NCBI GenBank assembly: GCA_947457715.1
Contig: CANGXK010000009.1
Span: 1-19,916, forward strand
Length of the DNA: 19,916 bases
Source of the DNA: Gemmatimonadota bacterium
GTDB taxonomy: Bacteria; Gemmatimonadota; Gemmatimonadetes; Gemmatimonadales; Gemmatimonadaceae
Reading direction: 5' to 3'
Shown one piece after another: positions 1-7,967 of the stretch. The translations under genes and the position numbers were made by a program. The notes below the pieces were generated by a model. That model worked only from the letters and a program-made list of their open reading frames with translations, was not told where the DNA came from and searched no databases. The first letter of the stretch is position 1. Every line of letters starts with the position of its first letter.

Positions 1-66
1 CCAGTCCCGAACTGCAGGGGGGCCGTGGGTTTCCGGTTCCATTCACCTCCGTTCCGCCCTGCCACC

Positions 67-1260
67 ATGCCTCTGGTCTTTCAGCCGTCCGCCAACATCG
101 CCCGCATGAAGGAGTCCGCGACGCTGGCGGTTGCCGCCAAGGCCCGGGCGCTCAAGGCCGCTGGACACGCGATCATCGATCTCGGCGCCGGAGAGCCCGA
201 TTTCGACACGCCGGCGTTCATTCGGCAGGCGGCTGCCGCCGCGGTGGAGGCGGGCGCGACCCGGTACACGGCGACCGAGGGTATCCTGCCGCTGCGCGAG
301 GCGATCGCCGCCGACGCCAATCGGTTGTGGGCGCACGGCGCACCGATCACGGCCGCCGAAATCGTGGTGTCGAGCGGCTCCAAACAGTCGCTCTTCAACG
401 CCTGCATGTGCTGCTTCGGACCGGGTGACGAGGTGTTGATCCCGACGCCGGCGTGGACGAGCTATTACGAAATGGTCGAACTGGCGCGCGCCGTCTCCGT
501 GCCGGTGTTTGGCGAGGCATCCAACGACCTCAAGGTCACTGCGGCACAATTGGCGGCGGCGGCCACACCGCGCACCACAGGGCTCATGCTCAATTCACCG
601 AGCAACCCGACCGGCGCGGTCTACACCCGTCAGGAACTCACCGCGATTCTCGACCTCGCGTCGGAGAAGGGCTGGTGGGTGCTGGCCGACGAGATCTACC
701 TGCGCATTGCGTACGAAGGCGGCGCGCAATCGTCGCTCGAAGTCGCGAAGACGCGCGACAATCTCATCGTGATCAACGGCGTCGCGAAGGCGTACGCGAT
801 GACCGGCTGGCGCATCGGTTGGACGATCGCGCCCCTCGCGGTGTCGAAGGCGATGACGGCCTTCCAGTCACACACGACCTCGAATCCGGCGGCGGTGTCG
901 CAGCACGCGGCGCTGGCCGCGATGGCCCGCACGGACGAAGCGGATGCGGCGGTTTCGCACATGGTGAAGGAATTCCGCCAGCGCCGCGATGCCGTGGTGG
1001 CGGCCCTCGCCGCGTTCCCGACGGTGCACTACGTGCAGCCGGCCGGTGCCTTCTATCTGTACATCAACGTCGCCGGCTTTCGCGGGGCGGCCGACGCGGG
1101 CGCGGCGTTCGCGGCGGCGGTGCTCGAAGAGCAGCAGGTCGCGGTTGTGCCCGGCAGCGCCTTCCTCACGCCCGACTGGATCCGTGCCAGCTATGCCACG
1201 ACCGAATCGGTCGCGGTGGACGGCCTCACGCGCATCGCCCGTTGCCTCACCGGCGCCTGA
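67..1260 (+). CDS. PLP-dependent aminotransferase, class I/II (aspartate aminotransferase-like)
   Basis: Transfers an amino group between an amino acid and a 2-oxo acid in the cytoplasm using pyridoxal phosphate. The 397-residue length is usual for the bacterial aspartate aminotransferase (subgroup I-gamma) family. Visible motifs are GEPDFDTP near residue 42, the SPSNPTG loop with Asn180, ADEIY with Asp208 and Tyr211, the PLP lysine Lys241 in AKAYAMTGWRIGW, and the C-terminal carboxylate-binding Arg373 in WIRASYATTES. The ATG at 67 is chosen because the family's N-terminus (SANIARMKESATLAV) begins about there. A GTG at 25 would add 14 residues with no family resemblance and has a purine run only 2 nt upstream. 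The residue before the PLP lysine is Ala instead of the usual Ser. Exact substrate (Asp, aromatic, prephenate or other) cannot be read from sequence. A RAM-domain gene follows 37 nt downstream and may be co-transcribed. Confidence 0.93.
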   Translation: MPLVFQPSANIARMKESATLAVAAKARALKAAGHAIIDLGAGEPDFDTPAFIRQAAAAAVEAGATRYTATEGILPLREAIAADANRLWAHGAPITAAEIVVSSGSKQSLFNACMCCFGPGDEVLIPTPAWTSYYEMVELARAVSVPVFGEASNDLKVTAAQLAAAATPRTTGLMLNSPSNPTGAVYTRQELTAILDLASEKGWWVLADEIYLRIAYEGGAQSSLEVAKTRDNLIVINGVAKAYAMTGWRIGWTIAPLAVSKAMTAFQSHTTSNPAAVSQHAALAAMARTDEADAAVSHMVKEFRQRRDAVVAALAAFPTVHYVQPAGAFYLYINVAGFRGAADAGAAFAAAVLEEQQVAVVPGSAFLTPDWIRASYATTESVAVDGLTRIARCLTGA

Positions 1261-1297
1261 CCAGACCCACGACTCATCCACGACTACGAGGCGATAC

Positions 1298-1576
1298 ATG
1301 ATCACGACCATTGTGCTGGTACAGGCCGATCCGAAGAGCATTCCCGTCTGTGCCACCGCGCTGGCCGGCATCGACGGCGTCAGCGAGGTCTATTCCGTCT
1401 CGGGCGCGTGGGATCTGGTGGCGATCGTGCGCGTCCCGGATCTCGAGCGCATCGCGACGGTGGTGACCGAGGAGTTCGCGAAAGTCCCGGGTATCATCCG
1501 TACCCAGACGCTGACGGCGTTTCGCACGTACAGCCGGAACGATCTCGAGCAGGCCTGGGATATCGGCATCGAGTGA
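1298..1576 (+). CDS. Stand-alone RAM domain protein (Lrp/AsnC ligand-binding domain)
   Basis: A 92-residue protein that corresponds to only the C-terminal ligand-binding (RAM) domain of Lrp/AsnC regulators. The N-terminal helix-turn-helix is absent: the frame upstream of the ATG lies inside the aminotransferase gene and reads as arginine/serine-rich shadow. The family pattern is clear: an opening beta strand (TTIVLVQADP), a middle section with GVSEVYSVSGAWDLVAIVRV, and a closing strand with IRTQTLTAFRTYS. A GAGG ribosome binding site at 1288-1291 lies 6 nt before the ATG, which fixes the start. RAM domains bind amino acids and form decamers or octamers; without a DNA-binding domain it may act as a sensor or effector partner. 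Adjacency to an aminotransferase suggests an amino-acid-related role, which is inference. Confidence 0.88.
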   Translation: MITTIVLVQADPKSIPVCATALAGIDGVSEVYSVSGAWDLVAIVRVPDLERIATVVTEEFAKVPGIIRTQTLTAFRTYSRNDLEQAWDIGIE

Positions 1577-1603
1577 GCGTTTCGTGCGCCGTGAGCGATT
1601 GCA

Positions 1604-1617
1604 CGCGGGATCCCGCG
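1604..1617. repeat. Perfect 14-bp palindrome between convergent genes
   Basis: CGCGGGATCCCGCG is a perfect palindrome in the 55-bp space between the RAM-domain gene and the convergent lipoprotein gene. It could fold as a short stem or cruciform, but there is no T-run on either side, so it is at best a weak bidirectional terminator. Confidence 0.3.
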
Positions 1618-1631
1618 CGCAGCACACGGGA

Positions 1632-2615
1632 TCACGCGTGGCAGCGCCGGCGTTCGTTGCGCAGCCGTTCGCGCCACGCATCCGCTTCGTAGCGCAGCAC
1701 GATCGTGTACAGCGGAGCGTCCGTGCTGCGGAGGCCGAAGAACAGCTCGGACGTGCCGTCGTCGTCGACGTCGATGTGGTCGAGATAGCGGTACCGCGGC
1801 GGGGAGCGTTTGTTGCCCAACGTCGTGTAGATGAACGTCGGCTTGTAGCCGAACACGCCCTTGTCCAGCACGACCACGAGATGACGCGGGCGGGCGCCGA
1901 TCTGGCGTACGCTGTCGTCGACGACTTCGGGATCGTCGTACACCACGACGATCGTGGGACGGGGGCCGTTGCCGGTTTCTGCGACGTACAACTCGCGCCG
2001 ATAGCGCGGCAGCATGGTCGTTGAGATGCCCGCCGCCGGCGCCATGAGCGTCGGAATCGCCTCGACGGCCGTCTGCAACTCGCCCGCCGACAATGCAGTC
2101 ACCGGCCTGATGGGCGGACGTTGGCCGCTGGTGAAAAACTCCACGCCCGGAGGCAGCGGGGCCAGGGCCCCGGGGAGAATGATGGCGCAGCCGCGAATCG
2201 TGTCCAGCGGCGCCCCCTCCCACATGCCCCGCGTCATCGGGACCGGCGGTAACGGCCGGGCATTGCGGTACGGCGTGAGCGCGTGACCGCTCTGCAGGTA
2301 GTCGAGATCGAACGATCGCCATCCGCGGTCACTCAGCGTGAGCAGACGGGCCCCCTGCGGTCCCATCGTCGCCAACGGCACGATGCGCGCGCCGGCGCTG
2401 TCCCGGGTGACGCGGAAGAGCACGGCCGGATGCGTGGCGAGCCGTATGCTGTCGTCCCGCCACACCGGATCCCCCTGGTCGGCCATGAGCGCCTCTTTCA
2501 CCTGCGCGGTGGTGTCGCAGGCCGCCCCAACGAGCGCGAGCCCGAGGGGAAGGGAGCAAAGGGCCACCCTGCAGAGTCGCGGGGCGGGCGCGGAGGAACG
2601 GCGGAAGAGTCGCAC
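1632..2615 (-). CDS. Predicted lipoprotein with C-terminal DxDxDG motif, function unknown
   Basis: A roughly 327-residue protein I do not recognise. It begins with an arginine-rich n-region, a hydrophobic stretch (VALCSLPLGLALVGAA) and a cysteine, which together resemble a lipoprotein signal, although the -3 residue is Gly so the lipobox is not ideal. The mature part is rich in Pro, Arg and Thr with alternating hydrophobic residues suggesting beta strands. Near the C-terminus the sequence HIDVDDDGTSELFFGL carries a DxDxDG loop of the type seen in FG-GAP/VCBS propeller repeats and EF-hand-like calcium loops. The GTG at 2615 is preferred because it gives a compact signal peptide; a GTG at 2654 would add 13 residues in front. 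It is divergent from nurA and convergent with the RAM-domain gene, so it is likely its own transcript. Confidence 0.7.
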   Translation of the reverse strand: MRLFRRSSAPAPRLCRVALCSLPLGLALVGAACDTTAQVKEALMADQGDPVWRDDSIRLATHPAVLFRVTRDSAGARIVPLATMGPQGARLLTLSDRGWRSFDLDYLQSGHALTPYRNARPLPPVPMTRGMWEGAPLDTIRGCAIILPGALAPLPPGVEFFTSGQRPPIRPVTALSAGELQTAVEAIPTLMAPAAGISTTMLPRYRRELYVAETGNGPRPTIVVVYDDPEVVDDSVRQIGARPRHLVVVLDKGVFGYKPTFIYTTLGNKRSPPRYRYLDHIDVDDDGTSELFFGLRSTDAPLYTIVLRYEADAWRERLRNERRRCHA

Positions 2616-2698
2616 GCAGTGAGTTTCGTGGACCGGCGCACGGATGTCCACCACCGGGCAGATTGTCGGATGCCGTCGGCCCCGCTAGCGTGCCCCAC

Positions 2699-3736
2699 GT
2701 GACCCACGAGCCCGACGACCGCCCATCTGCCGACCCTTCGCTCCGCCGCGCCCTCAGTACCCTGCGGGCGCTGTTCGGTGACGGAGCGCTTGCCGCCGCC
2801 GGCAGCGGGCCGCCGCTCGAGCGCATGGCGATGCGGACCGATCCGCCCACGGTTGCCCCATGCGTCCGGCTGGAGTCGCCCGGGGCGCGCGCCATCGCCA
2901 TCCCGGCCGAACCGTTGGTGTCGGCCTTCCTGGACGGCGTGCAGCGCAGCCGGATTGTGGGGTACCGGTCTGGCTCGCCGCTGATCTACGCGTCGGTGGC
3001 GGCCGCCGTCCGCGAACGCGTGGAGCGGCGCCTGCAGACCTGGCGCGATCCGCGTGTCCGTCGCGCGCTCTTCGCCTCGCGCGGCAAGCTGGGCGACACG
3101 GCGTGGAACCAACTCGTGGAGAGCGGGGTCCCCGTGGTGGACATCACCGCGGCATTGGCCGACGAGGCGCTGCCCGTGCACCCATTCGTGCTGCGGGCAC
3201 GGGCGCTGGATCTGGTGGCGCTGGAACGCGAAGGGCTCGAGCGACGCCTGGCGGCCGAGTGGTGCCGCCGTGAATCACGATGGCTCTGGATCGACGGGGG
3301 GATTGCCGGCAATCTGGCCGTGGACGAACGGGCCACGGCATTCGGTGTGGTCAAGTCGCACACGACGCTGTACGGCAGCGTGGATCAGGTGGAATCGGTC
3401 CTCGCGCTGGCCGAGGCCGAGCGGTCGCCGGCCTTTCTCGTGGGGCATCGTCCCCGTCGGGCCGTGGCCAGCTGGTATCTGCGGCTCCGAACGGCCGCCG
3501 GTGGTGATCCGCTGCATGGGCTGGTCCGTGTGGAGATTGCGCCGCCCGCCGACCTGCTGGATCCGGAACACGTCGAGGACCATGCGCGTGATCGGCTCAC
3601 GGCGCACGTTGACCGGATTTCCGCCGGCATCCTCGCCGAGCGGGCGCCGCTCTCGCTTCCCGATCCGCGATGGGATACCCTCACGTACGGCATTCATGCC
3701 TGTGAGATGTACCTCGATGCACTCGTTGGTACCTGA
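2699..3736 (+). CDS. nurA: NurA-like 5'-3' nuclease
   Basis: Predicted nuclease that works with the HerA translocase in DNA end resection. The protein is about 345 residues, within the NurA range. NurA features: an N-terminal beta strand with a metal-binding Asp (AFLDGVQRSRIVGY, Asp79), a second RNase H-like strand with Asp199 in WLWIDGGIAG, a GVVKSHTTLYG stretch that matches the family's conserved VGVVK segment, and a C-terminal Tyr/His pair in LTYGIHACEMYL. These fit the Asp/Asp/Tyr/His catalytic pattern known for archaeal NurA. Similarity is by motif and context, so it is a divergent member. The start is uncertain: TTG 2663, GTG 2690 and GTG 2699 are all possible and none has a good ribosome binding site; an ATG occurs only at 2825. 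Its last 20 nt overlap the start proposed for herA, implying translational coupling. Confidence 0.8.
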   Translation: MTHEPDDRPSADPSLRRALSTLRALFGDGALAAAGSGPPLERMAMRTDPPTVAPCVRLESPGARAIAIPAEPLVSAFLDGVQRSRIVGYRSGSPLIYASVAAAVRERVERRLQTWRDPRVRRALFASRGKLGDTAWNQLVESGVPVVDITAALADEALPVHPFVLRARALDLVALEREGLERRLAAEWCRRESRWLWIDGGIAGNLAVDERATAFGVVKSHTTLYGSVDQVESVLALAEAERSPAFLVGHRPRRAVASWYLRLRTAAGGDPLHGLVRVEIAPPADLLDPEHVEDHARDRLTAHVDRISAGILAERAPLSLPDPRWDTLTYGIHACEMYLDALVGT

Positions 3737-5765
3737 CCTTCTTCATCGTGACGCCGTGATCCCGCCTTCCGTAGTTCCCGGTGCCGCGTCCGACGCGGCA
3801 CCAGACGCCGTGTCGCTCCCGCTCGGCCGGGTCGTCGCGACGGAGAAGAAGCCCAATACGCCGCACGAGTTTCACTTCTGGACGGCGATCGATGCCCCGA
3901 TCGGCATCGGCACCATCGTGCGCGTTGAGGGGAACATGCCCGTCGAGGCGGTGATCCCGCGGGTGTACGGCGTGGTGGTGGAAGGCTTCAGCTACAGCGA
4001 TCTGCAGTCGCCGCTGCACGATGTGCTGGGACACGACGGGCGGCCCTCGCACGGGCCGCTGTCGCATACCGACCGCACCGAGATCCGGCTGTACACGGCG
4101 TCGGTACTGCGGCACATCCCCGAAGAGCCGTTGCAGCCGGTGCCGCTCGGCGCGGTCTATCTCGCCGACGATGCCGATGTCGCCGTCGCGCTCCGGATGG
4201 ACGGGTACATCACGGGCGACTCGGCGACGGGCATTCCGGTCGGCGTGTACCGCGCGGGTGGCATGCGCTCACCGATCTACCTCGATGCGGATTTTCTGGT
4301 GGGGCCGGAAGCGGCGCACCTGAATATTTCCGGGGTCTCGGGGCTCGCCACGAAAACGAGTGCGATCGAGTGGCTGCTGCAGTCGATCTTCGCGCACTTC
4401 CCCGCGCATCGCGGCACGGTGGCCGCCGTCTGCTTCAACGTGAAGGGGCCGGACCTGTGCTTTCTTGATCAGCCAGGGAAGCTCGAGCCGGCCGATCTCG
4501 AGCTGTACGACCTGCTCGGCGTGCCGCCCACGCCCTTTCAGGATGTGCGCTACTACGCGCCGTTCACTGCGCGCGGCTTCGCGTTGAACACGCTGCGCTC
4601 GCACCCCGCGCTCGCCGACAGTGTGTCGCCGCTCACGTGGGGGCTTGGCGAAGTACTGCAGTTTGCGGAAGTGCTGCTGAACAAAGACGATCTCGATGCG
4701 AAGGCCGACGCGCTCATCGACTTCATTCGCGAGCGCGTCGTCGGGAAGGACTTTGAAGAGCCCGGGTTCTCGCGCACCCATCGCGTGCAGTCATTCGCTG
4801 ACCTCGATGCGTGGTTCCGGGACGTGCTGCGGAAGCTCGAGGATTCGAGTGGGGATACGTGGCGCACGCACCACGCGGCCACGGTGCGCAAAGTCCGGAA
4901 CCGGTTGTCCAATCTGTCGACGCGATGCGCGGGCCTCGTGACCGACGATGGCGCCGTGTCAGATCTGCCATTCGGGAGCTTTGTGGATCGCGCGGTGTAC
5001 GTGATCGATGTCGCCAACGTGGAGGAAGACGCGCAGGATCTCGTCTTCGCCCGGGTGGTGTCCCGGCTGCGTGAACAACTCGAGCGACGGGACCTCGGCG
5101 TGGATCACGTCATTGTCTTCGTCGATGAGCTCAACAAGTATGCGCCTCATGATGGTCCCGATACGTACGTCCGCAAAATGCTGCTCGATATCGCTGAGCG
5201 GGGCCGCTACCTCGGTCTGGTGCTGTTCGGTGCCCAGCAATTCCGCTCGCAGGTGCATCGTCGCGTGACGGGCAATGCCGGCACGGCGTTGTACGGACGC
5301 ATGGATGGCGACGAGCTCGCATCACCGGGATATCAGGTGCTGAGCCCCGCCATCAAGGCGCGCATGGCGACGCTCGACAAAGGACAGCTCATGGTGCGTC
5401 ATCCGCATTTCACACAGCCCGTATTTGTGCGCTTTCCGCGTCCGGCGGTGATGTCGGGACGCGAAGGTGTGGAACGGTTCCCGCAGGCCCCCGAGCCGTC
5501 ACTCGCGCAGGCGGTCACGCGGGAATTGCGCCGGATGGACGACAGCATCGAACTCGGCTTCGTGCAGCAGACGATTCTCCTGTACGACGAGCACGTCGTG
5601 CTCGCGGCGCGCAATGCGGTGGTGCGTAGCCGTCCGGACGACGTGAAGCGTGCCTTTGCGCGTGAACTCGCGCGTCGGGCGCGTCCAAGTGCCAGCGAAG
5701 TCGAGGCGGTGACACCGCGTCCACGCGCATTGCGTGCGTTCTCACCCGACGAGTACGGCGGATGA
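3717..5765 (+). CDS. herA: HerA-like DNA translocase/ATPase
   Basis: Predicted hexameric FtsK/HerA-superfamily ATPase that pumps DNA and partners with NurA. About 682 residues. The N-terminus after about residue 35 (LGRVVATEKKPNTPHEFHFW) fits the HAS-barrel of HerA. The P-loop is LNISGVSGLATKTS with Lys213: the lysine and Thr are present but the Gly normally before Lys is Thr. Walker B is VIVFVDELNKYAP with Asp470/Glu471, and a sensor-type Gln lies in LVLFGAQQFRSQV. Several Arg residues follow (TGNAGTALYGRM and further) that could serve as the arginine finger. About 255 residues separate Walker A and B, as expected for HerA with its inserted helical region. ATG 3717 is favoured because it overlaps the nurA stop; GTG 3756 or 3810 are alternatives. 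The stop overlaps the next gene's ATG by 4 nt (ATGA). Confidence 0.85.
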   Translation: MHSLVPDLLHRDAVIPPSVVPGAASDAAPDAVSLPLGRVVATEKKPNTPHEFHFWTAIDAPIGIGTIVRVEGNMPVEAVIPRVYGVVVEGFSYSDLQSPLHDVLGHDGRPSHGPLSHTDRTEIRLYTASVLRHIPEEPLQPVPLGAVYLADDADVAVALRMDGYITGDSATGIPVGVYRAGGMRSPIYLDADFLVGPEAAHLNISGVSGLATKTSAIEWLLQSIFAHFPAHRGTVAAVCFNVKGPDLCFLDQPGKLEPADLELYDLLGVPPTPFQDVRYYAPFTARGFALNTLRSHPALADSVSPLTWGLGEVLQFAEVLLNKDDLDAKADALIDFIRERVVGKDFEEPGFSRTHRVQSFADLDAWFRDVLRKLEDSSGDTWRTHHAATVRKVRNRLSNLSTRCAGLVTDDGAVSDLPFGSFVDRAVYVIDVANVEEDAQDLVFARVVSRLREQLERRDLGVDHVIVFVDELNKYAPHDGPDTYVRKMLLDIAERGRYLGLVLFGAQQFRSQVHRRVTGNAGTALYGRMDGDELASPGYQVLSPAIKARMATLDKGQLMVRHPHFTQPVFVRFPRPAVMSGREGVERFPQAPEPSLAQAVTRELRRMDDSIELGFVQQTILLYDEHVVLAARNAVVRSRPDDVKRAFARELARRARPSASEVEAVTPRPRALRAFSPDEYGG

Positions 5766-6733
5766 CGGCGGCGCTCGGCTCCCGCGGCTGGCTGATGGCC
5801 CGCCTCTGCGCGGCGCTGACCAGCGTCGGCGCGATGGTGGGCGGTGGCGCGCCGGCCCTGGCCGCCCAGTCGGTGCGCGTCGGCCCCGAGGGCGTGGCGT
5901 TGCTCGTGCGGCCCCGTGTCGGTGACACGTTGCGTCTGCAGATGGAGCAGACGATCGAGATGAGCGGCCGGCCGGGCGACTCGTCGGTGCCCGCCGGCAC
6001 CGGCCTCGGCGGACGGCATGCCGCCGCCGGACGACCGCCGGTCACCAAGTCGCCCGACTATGGGCCTCGCCGTGCGCGCGCGTCATCGCGCGTGACGAAG
6101 CTCGTGATGTATGCGCACTCACTGGTCGCCGCGAGCGACCTTGCATCGACCACGCTGCTTGCGACCACGGATTCGATGTCGATGTGGGCGGGCCCGGCCT
6201 CCGAACCGGGACCTCTCCAGACCCTTCCACTCCCCGCCGACGGACGGCAGGTCCGCGTGCGCGTGACGCCCGATGGGGCCATGCGCGTGAGCGATCCCCC
6301 GCCGGGGGCGATGGAGCTCGGGGCCACGCTGGCCTCGATGCCGGCGCTCCTCCCGGCGGGAGCGGTGCGCGTCGGCGAGCGCTGGGAGCGCGATATCGTC
6401 CTGCCCTCGTTGCCGCTCAGTGGCTATCGCGCCGATGGCGTGGTGCACACACGCTTTCGCCTCGATTCGCTCACGCAGGGCGGGCGAAGCGCCTGGATCT
6501 CGATGGACGGCGAGCTGCGGCGCGACGGGGCGGCACGCGAACTCCCCGCCGGCACGCGCGTCGTCACCGCCGGGACGGTGCGTGGGACGATGGTGCTCGA
6601 CCGGCTCCGCGCCTGGATCGTCGAGGCCCGCACCGTGATCGATGTGCAGTCGGAAGTGACCCCGGGGCCCGCCGAATCATCCCGGCCCATGCTGCTCGAT
6701 CTGCGCATCGTGCAGCGCATTCGGGTCCGCTAG
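5762..6733 (+). CDS. Predicted exported protein of unknown function, embedded in the nurA-herA-sbcD-sbcC operon
   Basis: A 323-residue protein I do not recognise. It has an N-terminal signal peptide: a short basic start, a hydrophobic Ala/Gly/Leu-rich segment and a probable signal peptidase I site at APALA-AQS near residue 34. The rest is composed of short beta-like strands (for example VRVRVTPDGAMRVSDPP, GERWERDIVLPSLPL, and a run of Thr/Val/Arg strands near the end), with no catalytic motif visible. Architecture and the phrase ELGATLASMPALLPAGAVRVGERWER resemble secreted beta-barrel-like or DUF6263-type domains, which I cannot confirm. Its ATG overlaps the herA stop by 4 nt, and sbcD begins 34 nt after its stop. 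It is therefore within the same probable transcript as cytoplasmic DNA-repair proteins, although it seems to leave the cytoplasm. Confidence 0.75.
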   Translation: MTAALGSRGWLMARLCAALTSVGAMVGGGAPALAAQSVRVGPEGVALLVRPRVGDTLRLQMEQTIEMSGRPGDSSVPAGTGLGGRHAAAGRPPVTKSPDYGPRRARASSRVTKLVMYAHSLVAASDLASTTLLATTDSMSMWAGPASEPGPLQTLPLPADGRQVRVRVTPDGAMRVSDPPPGAMELGATLASMPALLPAGAVRVGERWERDIVLPSLPLSGYRADGVVHTRFRLDSLTQGGRSAWISMDGELRRDGAARELPAGTRVVTAGTVRGTMVLDRLRAWIVEARTVIDVQSEVTPGPAESSRPMLLDLRIVQRIRVR

Positions 6734-6767
6734 TGCATGCGGGCGGGGGCGCTCGGTAGCTTGCAGC

Positions 6768-7964
6768 ATGCGCCTGGTCCATCTCGCCGATCTCCATCTC
6801 GGATTCCGCCAGTATCAGCGGCTCACGCCGACGGGAATCAACCAGCGCGAAGCTGACGTCGCGGCCACGGCTTCCCGTGCCGTCGCGCAGATCATCGACT
6901 GCGCACCCGACCTGATCGTCGTGGGCGGCGATGTGTTTCACACCGTGCGCCCGTCGAATCCGGCGATCCTGCATGCGTTCCGCACCTTTTCCGCGTTGCG
7001 CGATCGTCTCCCCGACACGCCGATCGTGATGGTGGCGGGCAATCACGACGCGCCCCGCACGTCGGAAACCGGCTGCATCCTTCGGCTCTTCCGCGAGATC
7101 GGCGTGCATGTGGCCGATGCCAGAGCGGAGCTCTTCACCTTCGCCGATCGGTCGCTGGCCGTGCTGGCCGTGCCCGATGTCCCCGGCATCGACCGGCCAC
7201 CCTTCCTGCCGCCCGACGGTTTCGAGCACACCGTGCTGCTGCTGCACGGCGAGATCGCCGGGATGCTGCCCGCGCACGCCGCGCCGGCCGATCGCGCCGC
7301 GATCGAAATCGATCCGGCCGAGCTGCATGCGGAGCAGTGGAGCTACGTCGCTCTCGGGCACTACCATGTCTACCGCGAAGTGGCCACGCGCGCGTACTAC
7401 AGCGGGTCGCTCGACTACACGAGTTCGAATCCGTGGGGCGAGCTGCGCGAAGAGCGCGAGCAGCGCATCCCCGGCAAGGGATTCATCGAGCACGATCTCG
7501 TCTCGGGCGCACATCGTTTCCATCCGGTGGCGCCGTCACGGCCGTTGCTCGACCTCGAACCGATCGATGCCAGCGGCATGGGGGCGGCTGAGGTCGACAG
7601 CGCACTGCGCGCGCGCGTGGACAGCGCCATCGGCGGTATCGACGATCGCGTCGTGCGCGTCACCGTGCGCAACATCGCGCGGCACATCGTGCGCGAACTC
7701 AACCACGACGCGTTGAGGGAGTATCGCAAGCGCGCGATGCACTTCCATCTCGATACGCGGCGCCCCGAGGTGCTCGCGCGCCGCGGCAAGGGAGACGGTG
7801 CCCCCGGTCGTCGCGCCACGTTACCGGAGCTGGTGGCAGAGCGCTTGAACGAGCGCCCGTTACCCCCGGGTGTGAATCGCGAACACTTGGTGTCGCTGGG
7901 GCTGCGCTATCTGCAGCAAGCGGAGGACGCGGCAATGGCGGCCCTCCCCGTGCTGGAGAGCTGA
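6768..7964 (+). CDS. sbcD: SbcD/Mre11-family DNA double-strand break nuclease
   Basis: Metal-dependent exo/endonuclease subunit of the SbcCD (Mre11-Rad50) complex that processes DNA ends and hairpins. The 398-residue protein carries all five phosphoesterase motifs: DLHLG with Asp8 and His10, GDVFH with Asp55 and His58, GNHD with Asn92/His93/Asp94, LLHGEI with His160, and LGHYHVY with His198 and His200. The conserved YSGSLDYTSSNPWGE segment follows. The C-terminal tail ends in two helices (LPELVAERLNE and LGLRYLQQAEDAAM) of the kind that bind the Rad50 coiled-coil base. The ATG at 6768 is preceded by a G-rich tract but no strong ribosome binding site. sbcC starts 3 nt after its stop, and the NurA-HerA pair lies just upstream, so the gene belongs to the resection operon. 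Confidence 0.95.
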   Translation: MRLVHLADLHLGFRQYQRLTPTGINQREADVAATASRAVAQIIDCAPDLIVVGGDVFHTVRPSNPAILHAFRTFSALRDRLPDTPIVMVAGNHDAPRTSETGCILRLFREIGVHVADARAELFTFADRSLAVLAVPDVPGIDRPPFLPPDGFEHTVLLLHGEIAGMLPAHAAPADRAAIEIDPAELHAEQWSYVALGHYHVYREVATRAYYSGSLDYTSSNPWGELREEREQRIPGKGFIEHDLVSGAHRFHPVAPSRPLLDLEPIDASGMGAAEVDSALRARVDSAIGGIDDRVVRVTVRNIARHIVRELNHDALREYRKRAMHFHLDTRRPEVLARRGKGDGAPGRRATLPELVAERLNERPLPPGVNREHLVSLGLRYLQQAEDAAMAALPVLES

Positions 7965-7967
7965 TCG

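Noticed and set aside
25..66. GTG start adding 14 residues to the aminotransferase
   Set aside because: The family N-terminus begins at the ATG at 67, and the purine run before GTG 25 is only 2 nt away.
989..1297. In-frame extension of the RAM-domain protein that might supply a DNA-binding domain
   Set aside because: The sequence is Arg/Ser/Pro-rich and antiphase to the aminotransferase; no helix-turn-helix pattern.
3054..3716. In-frame extension upstream of herA
   Set aside because: It is the +1 shadow of nurA, with Arg/Trp/Ser-rich composition and no HerA-like sequence.
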